Shown: positions 16,574 through 26,117 of the stretch, one piece after another | How the letters are laid out: each line of letters starts with the position of its first letter | Position numbering within the stretch: the first letter of the stretch is position 1 | Assembly: GCA_902564345.1 (NCBI GenBank) | Contig: CACFAY010000015.1 | Span: 1-34,270, forward strand | Direction of reading: 5' to 3' | Length of the DNA: 34,270 nt | DNA from: an uncultured SAR324 cluster bacterium | GTDB lineage: Bacteria; SAR324; NAC60-12 | Notes under the pieces: model-generated | The model's input: only the letters and a program-made list of their open reading frames with translations | What the model was told of the DNA's origin: nothing | Databases searched by the model: none | Position numbers and translations under genes: made by a program

Positions 16574-17929
16574 ATGATAACACCAACCGAAAATAATATG
16601 ACACCGCAGGAGACAGTTGATGCACTTGATAGATATATCATTGGTCAAACTGATGCAAAGAAAGCTGTTGCAATTGCTTTACGCAATCGCTGGAGAAGAC
16701 TGCAACTAGGGGAAGACTTAAAAGATGAAATTTTGCCAAAAAATATAATAATGATTGGTGCAACTGGTATAGGTAAAACTGAAATTGCTAGGCGTATTTC
16801 CAGACTTGTAAATGCTCCATTTATAAAAGTAGAAGCATCAAAATTTACTGAAGTTGGTTACGTGGGACGAGATGTTGAATCAATGATTCGAGATTTAACG
16901 GATAACTCTGTTAACATGGTTCGACAGGAACAAATGGAACGTAAACAGGAGGCTGCAAGAGAGATGGTCGAAGAGAGGCTCCTTAATCTATTACTTCCTC
17001 CTGTAGGAGACAAAGAAGACAATTCTGAGGCGGGGAGGACACCAAATCCTACAAGAGAAAAATTCCGTAAAAAACTTCGTTCCGGTGAATTAGATCAAAG
17101 AATTGTTGAACTAGATGTTACTGAGAAACCTTCTGGTGCAGTCATGGAATTCATGCCTATTTCTATGAATGACAATATGGATTTAAACATTCGTGATATG
17201 CTTACTAACATGATGCCAAAGCAATCTAAGCGTCGCCGTGTTAGCATTGAAGACGCACGTAATATCTTACAAAAGGAGGAAGTAGGAAAGCTTATAGATA
17301 TGGAGGAAGTTTCTAGGGAAGCTGTAAAGCGAGTTGAACAAAGCGGAATTATATTTTTGGATGAGGTTGATAAGATTGCATCACGTCGAAGCCATTCTCA
17401 AGGTCCCGATGTTTCTAGGGAAGGAGTGCAGCGTGATCTGTTACCAATTGTAGAAGGGTCCACAGTAAACACAAAATATGGACCGGTTCAAACTGACCAT
17501 ATTTTATTTATTGCCGCAGGTGCTTTCCATTTAACAAAACCGTCTGATATGATACCAGAACTGCAGGGACGGTTTCCTATAAGAGTCGAACTACTTTCGC
17601 TTAACAAAAAAGATTTCGTTCGTATCCTTACTGAACCAAAAAATGCGCTGATAGTTCAATATACTGCCCTTATGAAAACTGAAGGAGTAAAACTAGAATT
17701 TACTAAAGACGCAATTGATAAAATAGCTGAAATTGCTTGTCAAATAAATGAGGATTCTGAAAATATTGGTGCCCGAAGACTTCACACAGTTATGGAGCAA
17801 TTGCTAGAAGAAGTAAGTTTTACCGCTCCTGATTTGATGGATCAAAAAATTTCAGTTACTCCAAAATATATTCAAAGCCGACTCTCAAACTTGTTAAAAA
17901 ATCAGGATTTGAGCAGATACATATTGTAG
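16574..17929 (+). CDS. hslU: ATP-dependent protease HslU (ClpY) ATPase subunit
   Basis: AAA+ unfoldase that feeds substrates to HslV. Walker A is GATGIGKT (62-69), with Ala where E. coli has Pro. GYVGRDVE is the pore loop, Walker B is [11 protein letters not shown], and sensor/arginine motifs follow ([24 protein letters not shown]). The C-terminus LSRYIL matches the family tail that inserts into HslV and activates it. The I-domain is present, with an acidic segment near 145. Two ATG starts are possible (MITPTENN or MTPQETV); the first is 4 bp from the hslV stop. Length 451, normal. Confidence 0.96.
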   Translation: MITPTENNMTPQETVDALDRYIIGQTDAKKAVAIALRNRWRRLQLGEDLKDEILPKNIIMIGATGIGKTEIARRISRLVNAPFIKVEASKFTEVGYVGRDVESMIRDLTDNSVNMVRQEQMERKQEAAREMVEERLLNLLLPPVGDKEDNSEAGRTPNPTREKFRKKLRSGELDQRIVELDVTEKPSGAVMEFMPISMNDNMDLNIRDMLTNMMPKQSKRRRVSIEDARNILQKEEVGKLIDMEEVSREAVKRVEQSGIIFLDEVDKIASRRSHSQGPDVSREGVQRDLLPIVEGSTVNTKYGPVQTDHILFIAAGAFHLTKPSDMIPELQGRFPIRVELLSLNKKDFVRILTEPKNALIVQYTALMKTEGVKLEFTKDAIDKIAEIACQINEDSENIGARRLHTVMEQLLEEVSFTAPDLMDQKISVTPKYIQSRLSNLLKNQDLSRYIL

Positions 17930-18049
17930 TCTTAAATCTGCATAATTTAATTCATATTATAATTTGACTATATTAATTTGAAATATTTTGAAGAAAATTT
18001 TAGTAAATCTTCAATCAGTTGATATAGTAACACTTCACTAGATATTAAT

Positions 18050-18961
18050 TTGGATTATTCATATTTACTGATTCAAATTGCAAATCAGTTGTATTTTCTG
18101 AATCAGAAAGGAATAAAATACCTTAATATTAAAGCACTACCTGGCTTAGAGTTAAAAAGTGTAATCAATGGTTTAGAAGAAATAATCTCTAAAGAAAATG
18201 TAATTTCTAGAGAACCACACGAAAATATAACAACTAAAAAACTTCAAAAGTATAAAGAAAATATAGAAGAGCTTCCTGAAATAGATTTGATTACTGAAAA
18301 ATCAGTTAAGGTTGATAAAAATAGTATTCATAATTTAGAACAAAAAAACATAAACAATAATTTTGATCAAACAACAAATCTGGAGGATTCTCAAAAAAAA
18401 TCCGCGTCACTTTCTAAAATTCTTGAAAAGTATAAATCCTGCCAAAATTGTGCTTTAGGACAAACCAGAAAGAAACTAGTTTTTGGCAGTGGTCTTTCAA
18501 ATCCTCCAGTAATTTTCATTGGCGAAGGACCCGGTGCAGATGAGGATGTTCAGGGCGAACCTTTTGTGGGACGGGCTGGGAAGTTACTTACAAAAATGAT
18601 AAGCGCTATAGGGATAGAACGTGATGATGTATATATCACAAATATTGTAAAATGTCGTCCTCCTGGTAACAGAAATCCCACTCCAGCAGAAATTTCCTGC
18701 TGCCTGCCAATTATCAAACAGCAAATAGAAATTTTGAATCCAAAATTAATTGTAACTCTAGGTAACATCCCAACAAAAACATTCATTCCTGATGCACCCG
18801 GCATTACCAAAGCACGCGGAAAGATGAAACAGTATGAAAAATGGAAAATAATTCCAACATTTCACCCTTCTTATCTCTTGCGTAATCGTACAGCAATGCC
18901 TCTAGCATGGGATGATTTTAAAATGATTATGGAATTCACTTTTAAAATTACGCAGAGTTGA
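18050..18961 (+). CDS. Type-4 uracil-DNA glycosylase with N-terminal extension
   Basis: Family 4 (Fe-S) uracil-DNA glycosylase, removing uracil from DNA for base-excision repair. The catalytic region spans residues ~120-303. The four cluster cysteines are C131/C134 (CQNC) and C202/C218 (spacing 16, as I recall for the Thermotoga enzyme). FIGEGPGADEDVQGEPFVGRAG is split as the uracil-binding motifs, NIVKCRPPGNRNP follows, and THE late motif HPSYLLRN is present. The first ~120 residues are an Asn/Lys/Glu-rich low-complexity extension without a recognised fold. The start is a TTG at 18050, because no in-frame ATG exists before the catalytic domain and an in-frame stop lies at 18020; no good ribosome-binding site is seen, so the start is uncertain. 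Confidence 0.88.
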   Translation: MDYSYLLIQIANQLYFLNQKGIKYLNIKALPGLELKSVINGLEEIISKENVISREPHENITTKKLQKYKENIEELPEIDLITEKSVKVDKNSIHNLEQKNINNNFDQTTNLEDSQKKSASLSKILEKYKSCQNCALGQTRKKLVFGSGLSNPPVIFIGEGPGADEDVQGEPFVGRAGKLLTKMISAIGIERDDVYITNIVKCRPPGNRNPTPAEISCCLPIIKQQIEILNPKLIVTLGNIPTKTFIPDAPGITKARGKMKQYEKWKIIPTFHPSYLLRNRTAMPLAWDDFKMIMEFTFKITQS

Positions 18962-18998
18962 ATGAAAAAAAATTTAAATGAGAAATTAATTAAAAGAT

Positions 18999-20273
18999 AT
19001 GATTGATTTGCAGCCTGTTAAGGGTACTCGGGACTTCTTTCCGGAAGATATGCGATTACGTAACTGGTTATTTGAAATCTGGCGAAGAACGTCAGTTCAG
19101 GCTGGTTTTGAAGAATATGATACTTGTGTTCTAGAACATGAGAATCTCTATATTCGTAAAGCAGGTGATGAAATCAGCAAGCAGCTATTTAGTTTTGAGG
19201 ACAAGAGTGGAAGAAGATTAGCCTTGCGGCCAGAAATGACTCCTTCACTTGCAAGGCTTATTCTTCAGCATAATAAATCATTATCCCTCCCGATAAAGTG
19301 GTTTTCAATACCTCAATGTTTTCGTTATGAAAGAATGACAAAAGGTAGACGGCGTGAGCACTTTCAGTGGAACGCTGACATTATAGGTCAACCAGATATT
19401 TTGGCAGAGGCAGAAATTTTATTACTCCTGATTTCAGCCTGTGAATCTTTAGGACTTACAAAAAAAGAATTTAATATTTTTATCAGTGATCGTCGGATCG
19501 TAAATGCGATTTTAAACCAAATTAATGTTCCTAATGATCTTCACAGCAAAGTTATGGTCATACTAGATAAACGTGACAAAATTTCTTCAGAAGCATTACT
19601 AGATATGTTGGAGAATTTGGGGATGTCTGAGAAACAAGTTGGAATGCTAAATGATTATCTTTCTAACACAGATTTAAAGGATCTTGAAAAAAACTTGAAC
19701 GATACTACTGGAGTTGAGCAGTTGAATAGATTGATAGATATTATGGATGCTGCAGGAAAATCAGCATATCTGAAATTTGATATCTCTATTGTAAGAGGAC
19801 TTTCTTATTACACAGGAGCAGTTTTTGAAGTTAATAGCCCAGATAAAAAGCATCGTGCAATTTGTGGTGGGGGACGATACGATTCTTTGCTGTCTGCATT
19901 CGGAGGTGAAACAGTACCTGCAGTAGGATTTGGATTTGGTGATGTTGTTGCTTTGGACGTATTAAGAGATTTGGGACGTTTACCAGAACTTCCTAGAAAA
20001 TTAGACTATACTATTATACCTTTCGCCAGTGAACAGGTAGGAATAGCATTAAAGATAGCGGCTGATTTACGAATGCAAGGATATGTTGTTGACTGCAATT
20101 TCTCCATGAAGAAAATGAAAAAGAACATACGACACGCTAATGAATCTGGTGCTGAAAAAGCGATTCTGCTCTTTCCAGAGGAATTAACTGAAGATAAGGT
20201 TGTAATTAGGGATATGATTCTTCATGAACAGAAACCAGTTAAAATTACTGAATTAATTTCTATAGCAGAGTAA
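18999..20273 (+). CDS. hisS: Histidyl-tRNA synthetase
   Basis: Class II aminoacyl-tRNA synthetase charging tRNA(His). In 424 residues: N-terminal PVKGTRDFFPEDM, motif 2 region CFRYERMTKGRRREHFQWNADIIG, the histidine-specific RGLSYYTGAVFEV, motif 3 GGGRYDSL...GFGFGDVV, and a C-terminal anticodon-binding domain (ADLRMQGYVVDCNF). The HFQWNADI form of motif 2 differs from the FHQLGCE form of E. coli and resembles the group that includes plant organellar enzymes. It lies 37 bp after the glycosylase gene and 4 bp before lspA, suggesting one transcript. Confidence 0.96.
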   Translation: MIDLQPVKGTRDFFPEDMRLRNWLFEIWRRTSVQAGFEEYDTCVLEHENLYIRKAGDEISKQLFSFEDKSGRRLALRPEMTPSLARLILQHNKSLSLPIKWFSIPQCFRYERMTKGRRREHFQWNADIIGQPDILAEAEILLLLISACESLGLTKKEFNIFISDRRIVNAILNQINVPNDLHSKVMVILDKRDKISSEALLDMLENLGMSEKQVGMLNDYLSNTDLKDLEKNLNDTTGVEQLNRLIDIMDAAGKSAYLKFDISIVRGLSYYTGAVFEVNSPDKKHRAICGGGRYDSLLSAFGGETVPAVGFGFGDVVALDVLRDLGRLPELPRKLDYTIIPFASEQVGIALKIAADLRMQGYVVDCNFSMKKMKKNIRHANESGAEKAILLFPEELTEDKVVIRDMILHEQKPVKITELISIAE

Positions 20274-20277
20274 TCAA

Positions 20278-20784
20278 TTGAGTTTTTTTAAGAAAATTAA
20301 ATCACCTTCGTTCAGGATGTGTTTGTTAGTTATGATTGTTTTTTTGACTTTAGATCTTGTTGCAAAAATTTGGGTTAGGAGCAATATACCTTTATATGAA
20401 ACTAGCAGGCTGTTAAAAAATTTTTTGGATCTAACCCATGTTCAGAACAGGGGTGTAAGCTTTAGTTTCTTAGCAGATTATCCAGACGCTATTAGAATCC
20501 CATTGTTGGTTGGAGTTTCATTAGTAGCAACGGTGGCTATGCTTTACTACCTAACCAGATACTGGTTTGAACTAGATTTTTTCACTCGGTCAGGGTTGAC
20601 CTGTGTAATTCCTGGGGCTGCAGGGAATTTAATTGATCGTGTAGTGTACGGATACGTAACAGATTTCTTCCACTTTCGCTGGTACGAAACGAGTTTTTTT
20701 GTCAACAACTTTGCTGATTGTTTCATTAGTGTTGGGGTAGTATTCTTTATCATTCCATTAATATTCAATAAAAAAATTGGTTAA
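20278..20784 (+). CDS. lspA: Lipoprotein signal peptidase (signal peptidase II)
   Basis: Inner-membrane aspartic protease that cleaves the signal peptide of diacylglyceryl-prolipoproteins. Four membrane helices are visible in 168 residues. The catalytic aspartates are D120 in GAAGNLIDRVVYGYVTDF and D147 in FVNNFADCFI; LDLVAK (D26) and the NRGVSF loop are also conserved. The start is a TTG 4 bp after the hisS stop; the next ATG would cut into the first helix. The 232-bp gap to the convergent Lpd-like gene holds a weak stem-loop at 20784-20817 without a T tract. Confidence 0.94.
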   Translation: MSFFKKIKSPSFRMCLLVMIVFLTLDLVAKIWVRSNIPLYETSRLLKNFLDLTHVQNRGVSFSFLADYPDAIRIPLLVGVSLVATVAMLYYLTRYWFELDFFTRSGLTCVIPGAAGNLIDRVVYGYVTDFFHFRWYETSFFVNNFADCFISVGVVFFIIPLIFNKKIG

Positions 20785-21016
20785 TCTTCCAAGTTGATTT
20801 GATTCAAATATGAAGATCATACATAATTCAGAAAAATTTTGCTGCAATGATTACCCTTATTTTTTCAAAGCTATCTCAGACCTGTAGATTCTAAGTAAAA
20901 CAAAATTTAAATATTCTTTATAGAACTTTTAACTAAAATATTTATTTTCATTTCAATTAAAAGCAAACGTATTTAAAAACTTCCCACTAATTTTTTATAC
21001 AAATTAAAAGAAAAAT

Positions 21017-22492
21017 TCATTCTACGAATTCACCATTTCTAAAACATCTATATACAAGATAATCCACAAAAATATCAGGTTTGTAAATAGACTTTCCTAA
21101 TAGAACCCGTATACATTCTTGTATTCCTTCAATAATTGACGGGTGTGGGTGAATCAATTCTGCCAATTCTTCTATGCCTTTATTTGTAGCAATCAACAAA
21201 GCAACGGCTTGAATTGCACTGGATGCGTGTTCTCCAACTGCTCGCATTCCAAGCACTTGCATCTTTTCATCATCTGTAACTAGGATTTTGAAAAAACCCT
21301 CAGTATTGCGCATTGCCACTGCCCTTGGTATACAGCGAAAATCAAAAATTGCAACACGGTAGTTGATTCCAGATTTTTGTGCTTGCTGTTCGTTCATTCC
21401 TACTCCTGCTACTTCAGGATTGAGAAACATAATAGTTGAAATATTTTTGTAAATTATTGGTCTTTTAGGCTCACCGAAGATTTTTTCAACTGCATGTCGC
21501 CCTTCCAGTTCTCCCACATTTACCAATGCGATATCTGCCGTAATATCACCAACAGCGTAAATATTTGAACAACTAGTTTGTGTATCATTATCAATAATAT
21601 GACCAGATTTACTGAGTTCAACCCCAATTTCTAGCAAACCCGTGTTTTCTATATTTGGTATCCTTCCCACTGAAACAAGAGCTTTTTCAGCGTGAAAACT
21701 TTCTCTTTCTCCATCAGGGTGTTCTATTAAATACTCAACCTGCCCATCAACAATTTCCATTTTGTCCAGCTTTGAAGACCTATGGATCAATACTCCATTA
21801 GCCTCCAGATTTTTTTCAATTGCCAGAGCCATATCTACGTCTTCGAAAGGAAGTATACGTTCGTCTTTTGAGATGAGATGGACATTCGTTTTACCAAAAT
21901 TTGAAAAAATCGTAGCAAACTCACACCCGATAACTCCTGCCCCAAGAATCACAAGACTTTCAGGAAATTCCTTGAGCGAACTAATCCCGTCACTAGTCAT
22001 TATTATTTCTTCATCAAAAGGGATAGTATCAATTTTTCGTGGGCGACTCCCGGTAGCAATAATTATATTTTCTGCAATTACTTTTTGACAACCATTATCA
22101 GTTTTTACCTCAATCTCATTTTTGTTCAACAAACTGGCATTCCCTTTTAAATAATAGAAATGGTCTGGACGCTGATGTATTATCTTTTGGAGGTGTTCAT
22201 TCAATTGATTAGACCTTTCCAAAACTGCATCATTTACTTCCTGTAAAACATTATTAAAATTTACATTTGGTTCACTCAAACCATAATGGCGCATTTTTTT
22301 GCAGAATGAGGCAAATTCTTTTGAAATTTCCCAAAAGGTTTTTGAAGAAAGAGCTCCATCGAATATTCCTGCTCCTCCAATTCGGTCTCTCTCTACAAGC
22401 AAAACGGATTTTTCAAAGTCTACCGCACGCATTGCTGCGGCATATCCAGATGGTCCGCCTCCGATCACACAAAGATTATACTTTTCAATCAA
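21017..22492 (-). CDS. Dihydrolipoamide dehydrogenase-like flavoprotein lacking the redox disulfide
   Basis: Pyridine nucleotide-disulfide oxidoreductase fold of 491 residues. The FAD site is LCVIGGGPSGYAAAMRA, the NAD(P) site LVILGAGVIGCEFATIF, the second FAD motif IYAVGDITADIALVNVGELEG, and a dimerisation domain ends with HPHPSIIEGI, which keeps the His-Glu pair of Lpd. The active site is odd: where Lpd has GGTCLNVGCIPSK this reads GGAGIFDGALSSK, so both redox cysteines are replaced (Gly42, Ala47). It cannot use the usual flavin-disulfide chemistry; a transhydrogenase-like or direct flavin reaction is one possibility (soluble transhydrogenase has lost one of the two). It starts 23 bp after the ThDP-enzyme gene, on the same strand. 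Confidence 0.88.
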   Translation of the reverse strand: MIEKYNLCVIGGGPSGYAAAMRAVDFEKSVLLVERDRIGGAGIFDGALSSKTFWEISKEFASFCKKMRHYGLSEPNVNFNNVLQEVNDAVLERSNQLNEHLQKIIHQRPDHFYYLKGNASLLNKNEIEVKTDNGCQKVIAENIIIATGSRPRKIDTIPFDEEIIMTSDGISSLKEFPESLVILGAGVIGCEFATIFSNFGKTNVHLISKDERILPFEDVDMALAIEKNLEANGVLIHRSSKLDKMEIVDGQVEYLIEHPDGERESFHAEKALVSVGRIPNIENTGLLEIGVELSKSGHIIDNDTQTSCSNIYAVGDITADIALVNVGELEGRHAVEKIFGEPKRPIIYKNISTIMFLNPEVAGVGMNEQQAQKSGINYRVAIFDFRCIPRAVAMRNTEGFFKILVTDDEKMQVLGMRAVGEHASSAIQAVALLIATNKGIEELAELIHPHPSIIEGIQECIRVLLGKSIYKPDIFVDYLVYRCFRNGEFVE

Positions 22493-22515
22493 AGCAATTT
22501 TATAATTTATAGTAT

Positions 22516-24156
22516 TTATATTTTTTGACTGCGATCCTTAATTTCATGATTCAAAATACGATCGTTTTCAGAATAATCCACTGGAAGTTCCACCAGATGA
22601 ACTCCTGGTGTATTATTACATTTTTTAATCAACGGCACAAAATCATCAGTTTTTTCCACTCGATATCCCATAGCACCATGGCATTCTGCAAACTTGACAA
22701 AATCAGGATTTTTGAATTCAAGACCAAAATCTTCAAAACCCATGTTTGCCTGTTTCCATCGTATCATTCCATATGAATCATCCCTTAATATAAGGCATAT
22801 TAAATTCATTTTAAGGCGGACGGCTGTTTCAAGTTCCTGAGCATTCATCATGAATCCTCCATCTCCACAAATTGCCATTACTTTTCGTTCAGGGTAAACC
22901 ATATGTGCTCCCATTGCGGAAGGTAGTCCTGCACCCATCGTAGCAAGAGCATTATCTAGTAAAACAGTATTTGGTTCATAAGCCTTGTAGTTTCTCGCAA
23001 ACCAGATTTTATATACCCCATTATCCAATGCAATAATTCCATTAGCAGGCATAGCTTTTCTCACGTCTGCAACAAGTCTCTGTGGCAGCATAGGAAATCG
23101 AGGATCATCAGCCCCTTCAAGCAAGTGTGACTCAACTGCTTTTTTTACTTTCATTGAGTATGAAAAATCCCATGTTTTTTGGGGCATAATTTTTTCCTTT
23201 ATTTGCCATATACTGTTTGCAATATCACCAATAACTTCCAACTGTGGGAAATATACAGGATCGACTTCAGCTGAAGAGAAATTAATATGAATTACTTGAA
23301 AAGAGTTCTGCTCCATAAAAAAAGGAGGTTTTTCAATATCATCGTGTCCCACGTTAATTATCAAATCAGACTTATCTATTGCTCTATGCAAAAAATCGTT
23401 TGAAGAAAGAGCGGCATTACCCAAATAAAGGGAGTCCCGTTCATCAAGGACTCCCTTACCCATTTGAGTGCTGATGAATGGAATTTTAGTTTTGTCAACA
23501 AATTCTCTTAACATTCGCGCAGGCATTTTTCTATTTGAACCTGCACCAGTAAGCAGCAGGGGATTTTTTGCTTTTTCTATCATTTCGACTGCCTGCTTGA
23601 CAGCCTTTTCTTCAGCAATTGGTCTGCGCGCAATGCTTCTAACTAAGGGTTTAGCAGTAGTATTCTCACATGCGACATCTTCAGGCAACTCTAAATGTGC
23701 TGCCCCAGGACGTTCTTCCTGAGAAATTCTGAATGCTTCTCTGACAAGAGGCGGGATATTGTTCCCACTTACTATAGACTGAGTATATTTTGTCAAAGGA
23801 CGCATCATCTCAACTATATCCACAATCTGGAATTTCCCTTGTTTACTGAATGTCACAGGTTTTTGACCCGTTATCATAACCAATGGCATTGCTGCAAGTT
23901 GTGCATATGCTGCGGCAGTAACAAGATTTGTTGCTCCAGGTCCCAATGTTGAAAGGCACACACCTGTTTTACCTGTCAAACGTCCATATGTGGATGCCAT
24001 AAATCCCGCAGCTTGTTCATGGCGAGTCAAGATTAGCTTGATTGATGAACCCCTGAGAGAGTTTAGAAGATCAAGGTTTTCTTCCCCAGGAATACCAAAG
24101 ATATGTTCAACACCTTCTTCTTCAAGCGCTTTTATAAATAAATCGGATGCTTTCAT
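22516..24156 (-). CDS. Acetolactate synthase large subunit-like ThDP enzyme
   Basis: Three-domain thiamine-diphosphate enzyme of 546 residues. The catalytic glutamate is E47 in LTRHEQAAGFMA; a middle domain follows, and the ThDP/Mg motif GDGGFMMNAQELETAVRLK then RDDSYGMIRWKQ lies in the last third. The Asn pair of the classical motif is Arg-Asp-Asp here, as I recall for a proteobacterial acetolactate-synthase-like subgroup. No regulatory subunit (ilvN/ilvH) is adjacent, so a catabolic AlsS-like role or another 2-oxoacid substrate is as likely as branched-chain synthesis. It is followed after 23 bp by the cysteine-less Lpd homologue, which suggests coupled function. Confidence 0.85.
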   Translation of the reverse strand: MKASDLFIKALEEEGVEHIFGIPGEENLDLLNSLRGSSIKLILTRHEQAAGFMASTYGRLTGKTGVCLSTLGPGATNLVTAAAYAQLAAMPLVMITGQKPVTFSKQGKFQIVDIVEMMRPLTKYTQSIVSGNNIPPLVREAFRISQEERPGAAHLELPEDVACENTTAKPLVRSIARRPIAEEKAVKQAVEMIEKAKNPLLLTGAGSNRKMPARMLREFVDKTKIPFISTQMGKGVLDERDSLYLGNAALSSNDFLHRAIDKSDLIINVGHDDIEKPPFFMEQNSFQVIHINFSSAEVDPVYFPQLEVIGDIANSIWQIKEKIMPQKTWDFSYSMKVKKAVESHLLEGADDPRFPMLPQRLVADVRKAMPANGIIALDNGVYKIWFARNYKAYEPNTVLLDNALATMGAGLPSAMGAHMVYPERKVMAICGDGGFMMNAQELETAVRLKMNLICLILRDDSYGMIRWKQANMGFEDFGLEFKNPDFVKFAECHGAMGYRVEKTDDFVPLIKKCNNTPGVHLVELPVDYSENDRILNHEIKDRSQKI

Positions 24157-24199
24157 AGACTATTAGTAAAATTGGTTGATTAACAATTGAGAAATGAAT

Positions 24200-24226
24200 T
24201 AAAAATTCCATCAAAAATGGATTTTG
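24200..24226 (-). terminator. Possible weak intrinsic terminator after the glutamate synthase-like gene
   Basis: On the minus strand the sequence reads AAAATCCAT-TTTTG-ATGGAATTTT followed by T, a hairpin with a single bulged base and a T-rich 3' arm. It lies about 180 bases after the stop of the glutamate synthase-like gene, within the 252-bp gap before the ThDP gene. The stem is AT-rich, so the call is weak. Confidence 0.3.
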
Positions 24227-24408
24227 GAAGGTAGTTTTATATACCTCTGAAGAACTTCTCATTGCAATACAGAGTTTTGACTCTATATTTAGCTAAAATC
24301 TTAATAAATTCTTTAAGAAGTTAACTTATATAAAATGAGATTACTTTAAATAACTTACTATAAATTATTTAAATATCTAAAACATAAAAAATTTTCTATG
24401 GTTAATAA

Positions 24409-25992
24409 TTAACTGGTTTCTGTAAAACTATCTGAGCGTGCGGCATCGCATGCACGAGCATAGCTCTCTGGTTTGGGATTTTTAAGCAGAGATCCTTCCT
24501 CTATAAATTCATATATTTCAGAAAAATTTCGAATTTCATACGCCTCAATACGCCGCATTAAATGCCACGCCCTGAGTTCTTCCGTTTTTTCTAGTCCCAT
24601 TGCTCCCATTATTTCACACGCACTTTTTACCGTATTCTGGTGAAAATTATAGACTCGCCTACTCTTGTCTTCTGGAACAAGGGCCCAAGTCAATTTTGGA
24701 TCCTGTGTTGTTACACCCACCGGACAATCGTTAGAATTGCATTTTCGTGCTTGTATACATCCTAGTGCCATCATCATTCCACGTGCCGAGTAACAGATAT
24801 CAGCTCCCAATGCAAGTCTCTTTACCAGTCCAAACCCTGATGTCATTTTTCCACTACTTATCACTTTAATATTCTTTCTAAGGTCAAAACCAACCAGAAC
24901 ATTGTGCACAAAAATTAAACCTTCAACTAAAGGTGTTCCGATATGATTTGAAAATTCCATTGGGGCTGCACCTGTTCCTCCTTCTCCACCATCCACAGTT
25001 ACAAAATCAGGACTAATCCCTGTTTCATGCATTGCTTTGCAAATAGAAATAAATTCTCTTCGCTTACCCACACATAATTTAAATCCAATAGGCTTGCCAC
25101 CACACAAATCTCTTAGCTTTTTTATGAATTCCATCAGTTCCAATGGATTAGAGAAAGCTTTGTGTCCCGGTGGAGAATTAACATCTACACCCATAGGAAC
25201 ATCACGAATTTCAGCTATTTCTTTAGTAAGTTTTGCAGCAGGAAGTATTCCACCATGACCAGGTTTTGCACCCTGTGAAAGTTTTATTTCGATCATTTTA
25301 ATCTGCTCGTTTTGTGCTTTTTCTGAAAACGTGTCAGGGTTAAAATTTCCCTTATCATCTCTACAACCAAAATAACCCGTTCCAACTTGCCAGATAAGAT
25401 CTCCACCCTGAAGATGGTGAGGGCTAACCCCCCCCTCTCCAGTATTGTGAGCAAATCCGCCCATCTTTGCTCCATTATTTAAAGCTATTACTGCGTTTTT
25501 GCTAAGGGCCCCATAACTCATGGCAGAAATGTTAAGTAGGCTTGCAGAATATGGTTGCTTACAGTCTGGACCTCCAATAGTAATGCGCACATCAGCGTGA
25601 TCCATTTGTTTGGGATTTAGAGAGTGATTAACCCATTCATATCCTGTTTCATAAACATTCTCTACTGTTCCAAAAGGTGTGGTGTCTCTCTCATTTTTAG
25701 CACGTTGGTAAACTACGTTTCTCTGTTCCCGATTGAACGGACGTCCACTTGTATCAGATTCAACAAAATATTGGAATATTTCTGGCCTGATTTCTTCCAA
25801 TAAAAATCGCATGTGACCTAAAACAGGAAAATTTCGAAGTATTGAGTGTTTTTTTTGAGTTATATCGTAAATTCCAAGTAAAATAAGAGGACCAAAGAAA
25901 ATCATTGACCACAAAACTTGTGGATAAAAAAAGTATGAAACCACATTTATACTTAGTACCACAAAAGTGGTTTTCAGAAATAATGAGCGCAT
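24409..25992 (-). CDS. FMN-binding glutamate synthase family protein, membrane-anchored
   Basis: Stand-alone homologue of the FMN/Fe-S synthase domain of glutamate synthase (GltB), without the glutaminase domain. Residues ~5-42 form one or two membrane helices, unlike cytosolic GltB. The barrel shows NISAMSYGALSKNAV, HNTGEGGVSPHH, GHGGILPAAKLTKEIAEIRD, VTVDGGEGGTGAAP and the Fe-S cysteines GCIQARKCNSNDCPVG. Family members are common in bacteria, and their substrate is mostly unproven, so glutamate synthesis should not be assumed. It lies between moaA (125 bp upstream) and the ThDP-enzyme gene (252 bp downstream), all leftward. Confidence 0.9.
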   Translation of the reverse strand: MRSLFLKTTFVVLSINVVSYFFYPQVLWSMIFFGPLILLGIYDITQKKHSILRNFPVLGHMRFLLEEIRPEIFQYFVESDTSGRPFNREQRNVVYQRAKNERDTTPFGTVENVYETGYEWVNHSLNPKQMDHADVRITIGGPDCKQPYSASLLNISAMSYGALSKNAVIALNNGAKMGGFAHNTGEGGVSPHHLQGGDLIWQVGTGYFGCRDDKGNFNPDTFSEKAQNEQIKMIEIKLSQGAKPGHGGILPAAKLTKEIAEIRDVPMGVDVNSPPGHKAFSNPLELMEFIKKLRDLCGGKPIGFKLCVGKRREFISICKAMHETGISPDFVTVDGGEGGTGAAPMEFSNHIGTPLVEGLIFVHNVLVGFDLRKNIKVISSGKMTSGFGLVKRLALGADICYSARGMMMALGCIQARKCNSNDCPVGVTTQDPKLTWALVPEDKSRRVYNFHQNTVKSACEIMGAMGLEKTEELRAWHLMRRIEAYEIRNFSEIYEFIEEGSLLKNPKPESYARACDAARSDSFTETS

Positions 25993-26008
25993 GAAAATTT
26001 CCAGAGAG

Positions 26009-26029
26009 TTTAGTCAGGTATAGACTAAA
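26009..26029. repeat. Inverted repeat TTTAGTC-N7-GACTAAA before the glutamate synthase-like gene
   Basis: Perfect 7-bp arms with a 7-base loop, 17-37 bp upstream of the glutamate synthase-like ATG and 89 bp beyond the moaA stop. It could be an operator or the stem of a small terminator, but there is no T tract on the minus strand. Function not known. Confidence 0.35.
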
Positions 26030-26117
26030 TTAAGCTAAAGTGAACAAAAGGTTAAGATTATCTTTTACAGAAAGAGGGAGAAAAATGCAAGTGTTACGGA
26101 TGCGCTTTGATTGAGAG

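Noticed and set aside
17930-18049. Promoter for the glycosylase gene (TTGAAA ... TAGTAA)
   Set aside because: The spacing is acceptable but the -10 match is poor, and similar AT-rich pairs occur throughout the window.
20784-20817. Stem-loop ATCTTC...GAAGAT after lspA as a terminator
   Set aside because: The arms are short and interrupted, and no T tract follows on the plus strand.
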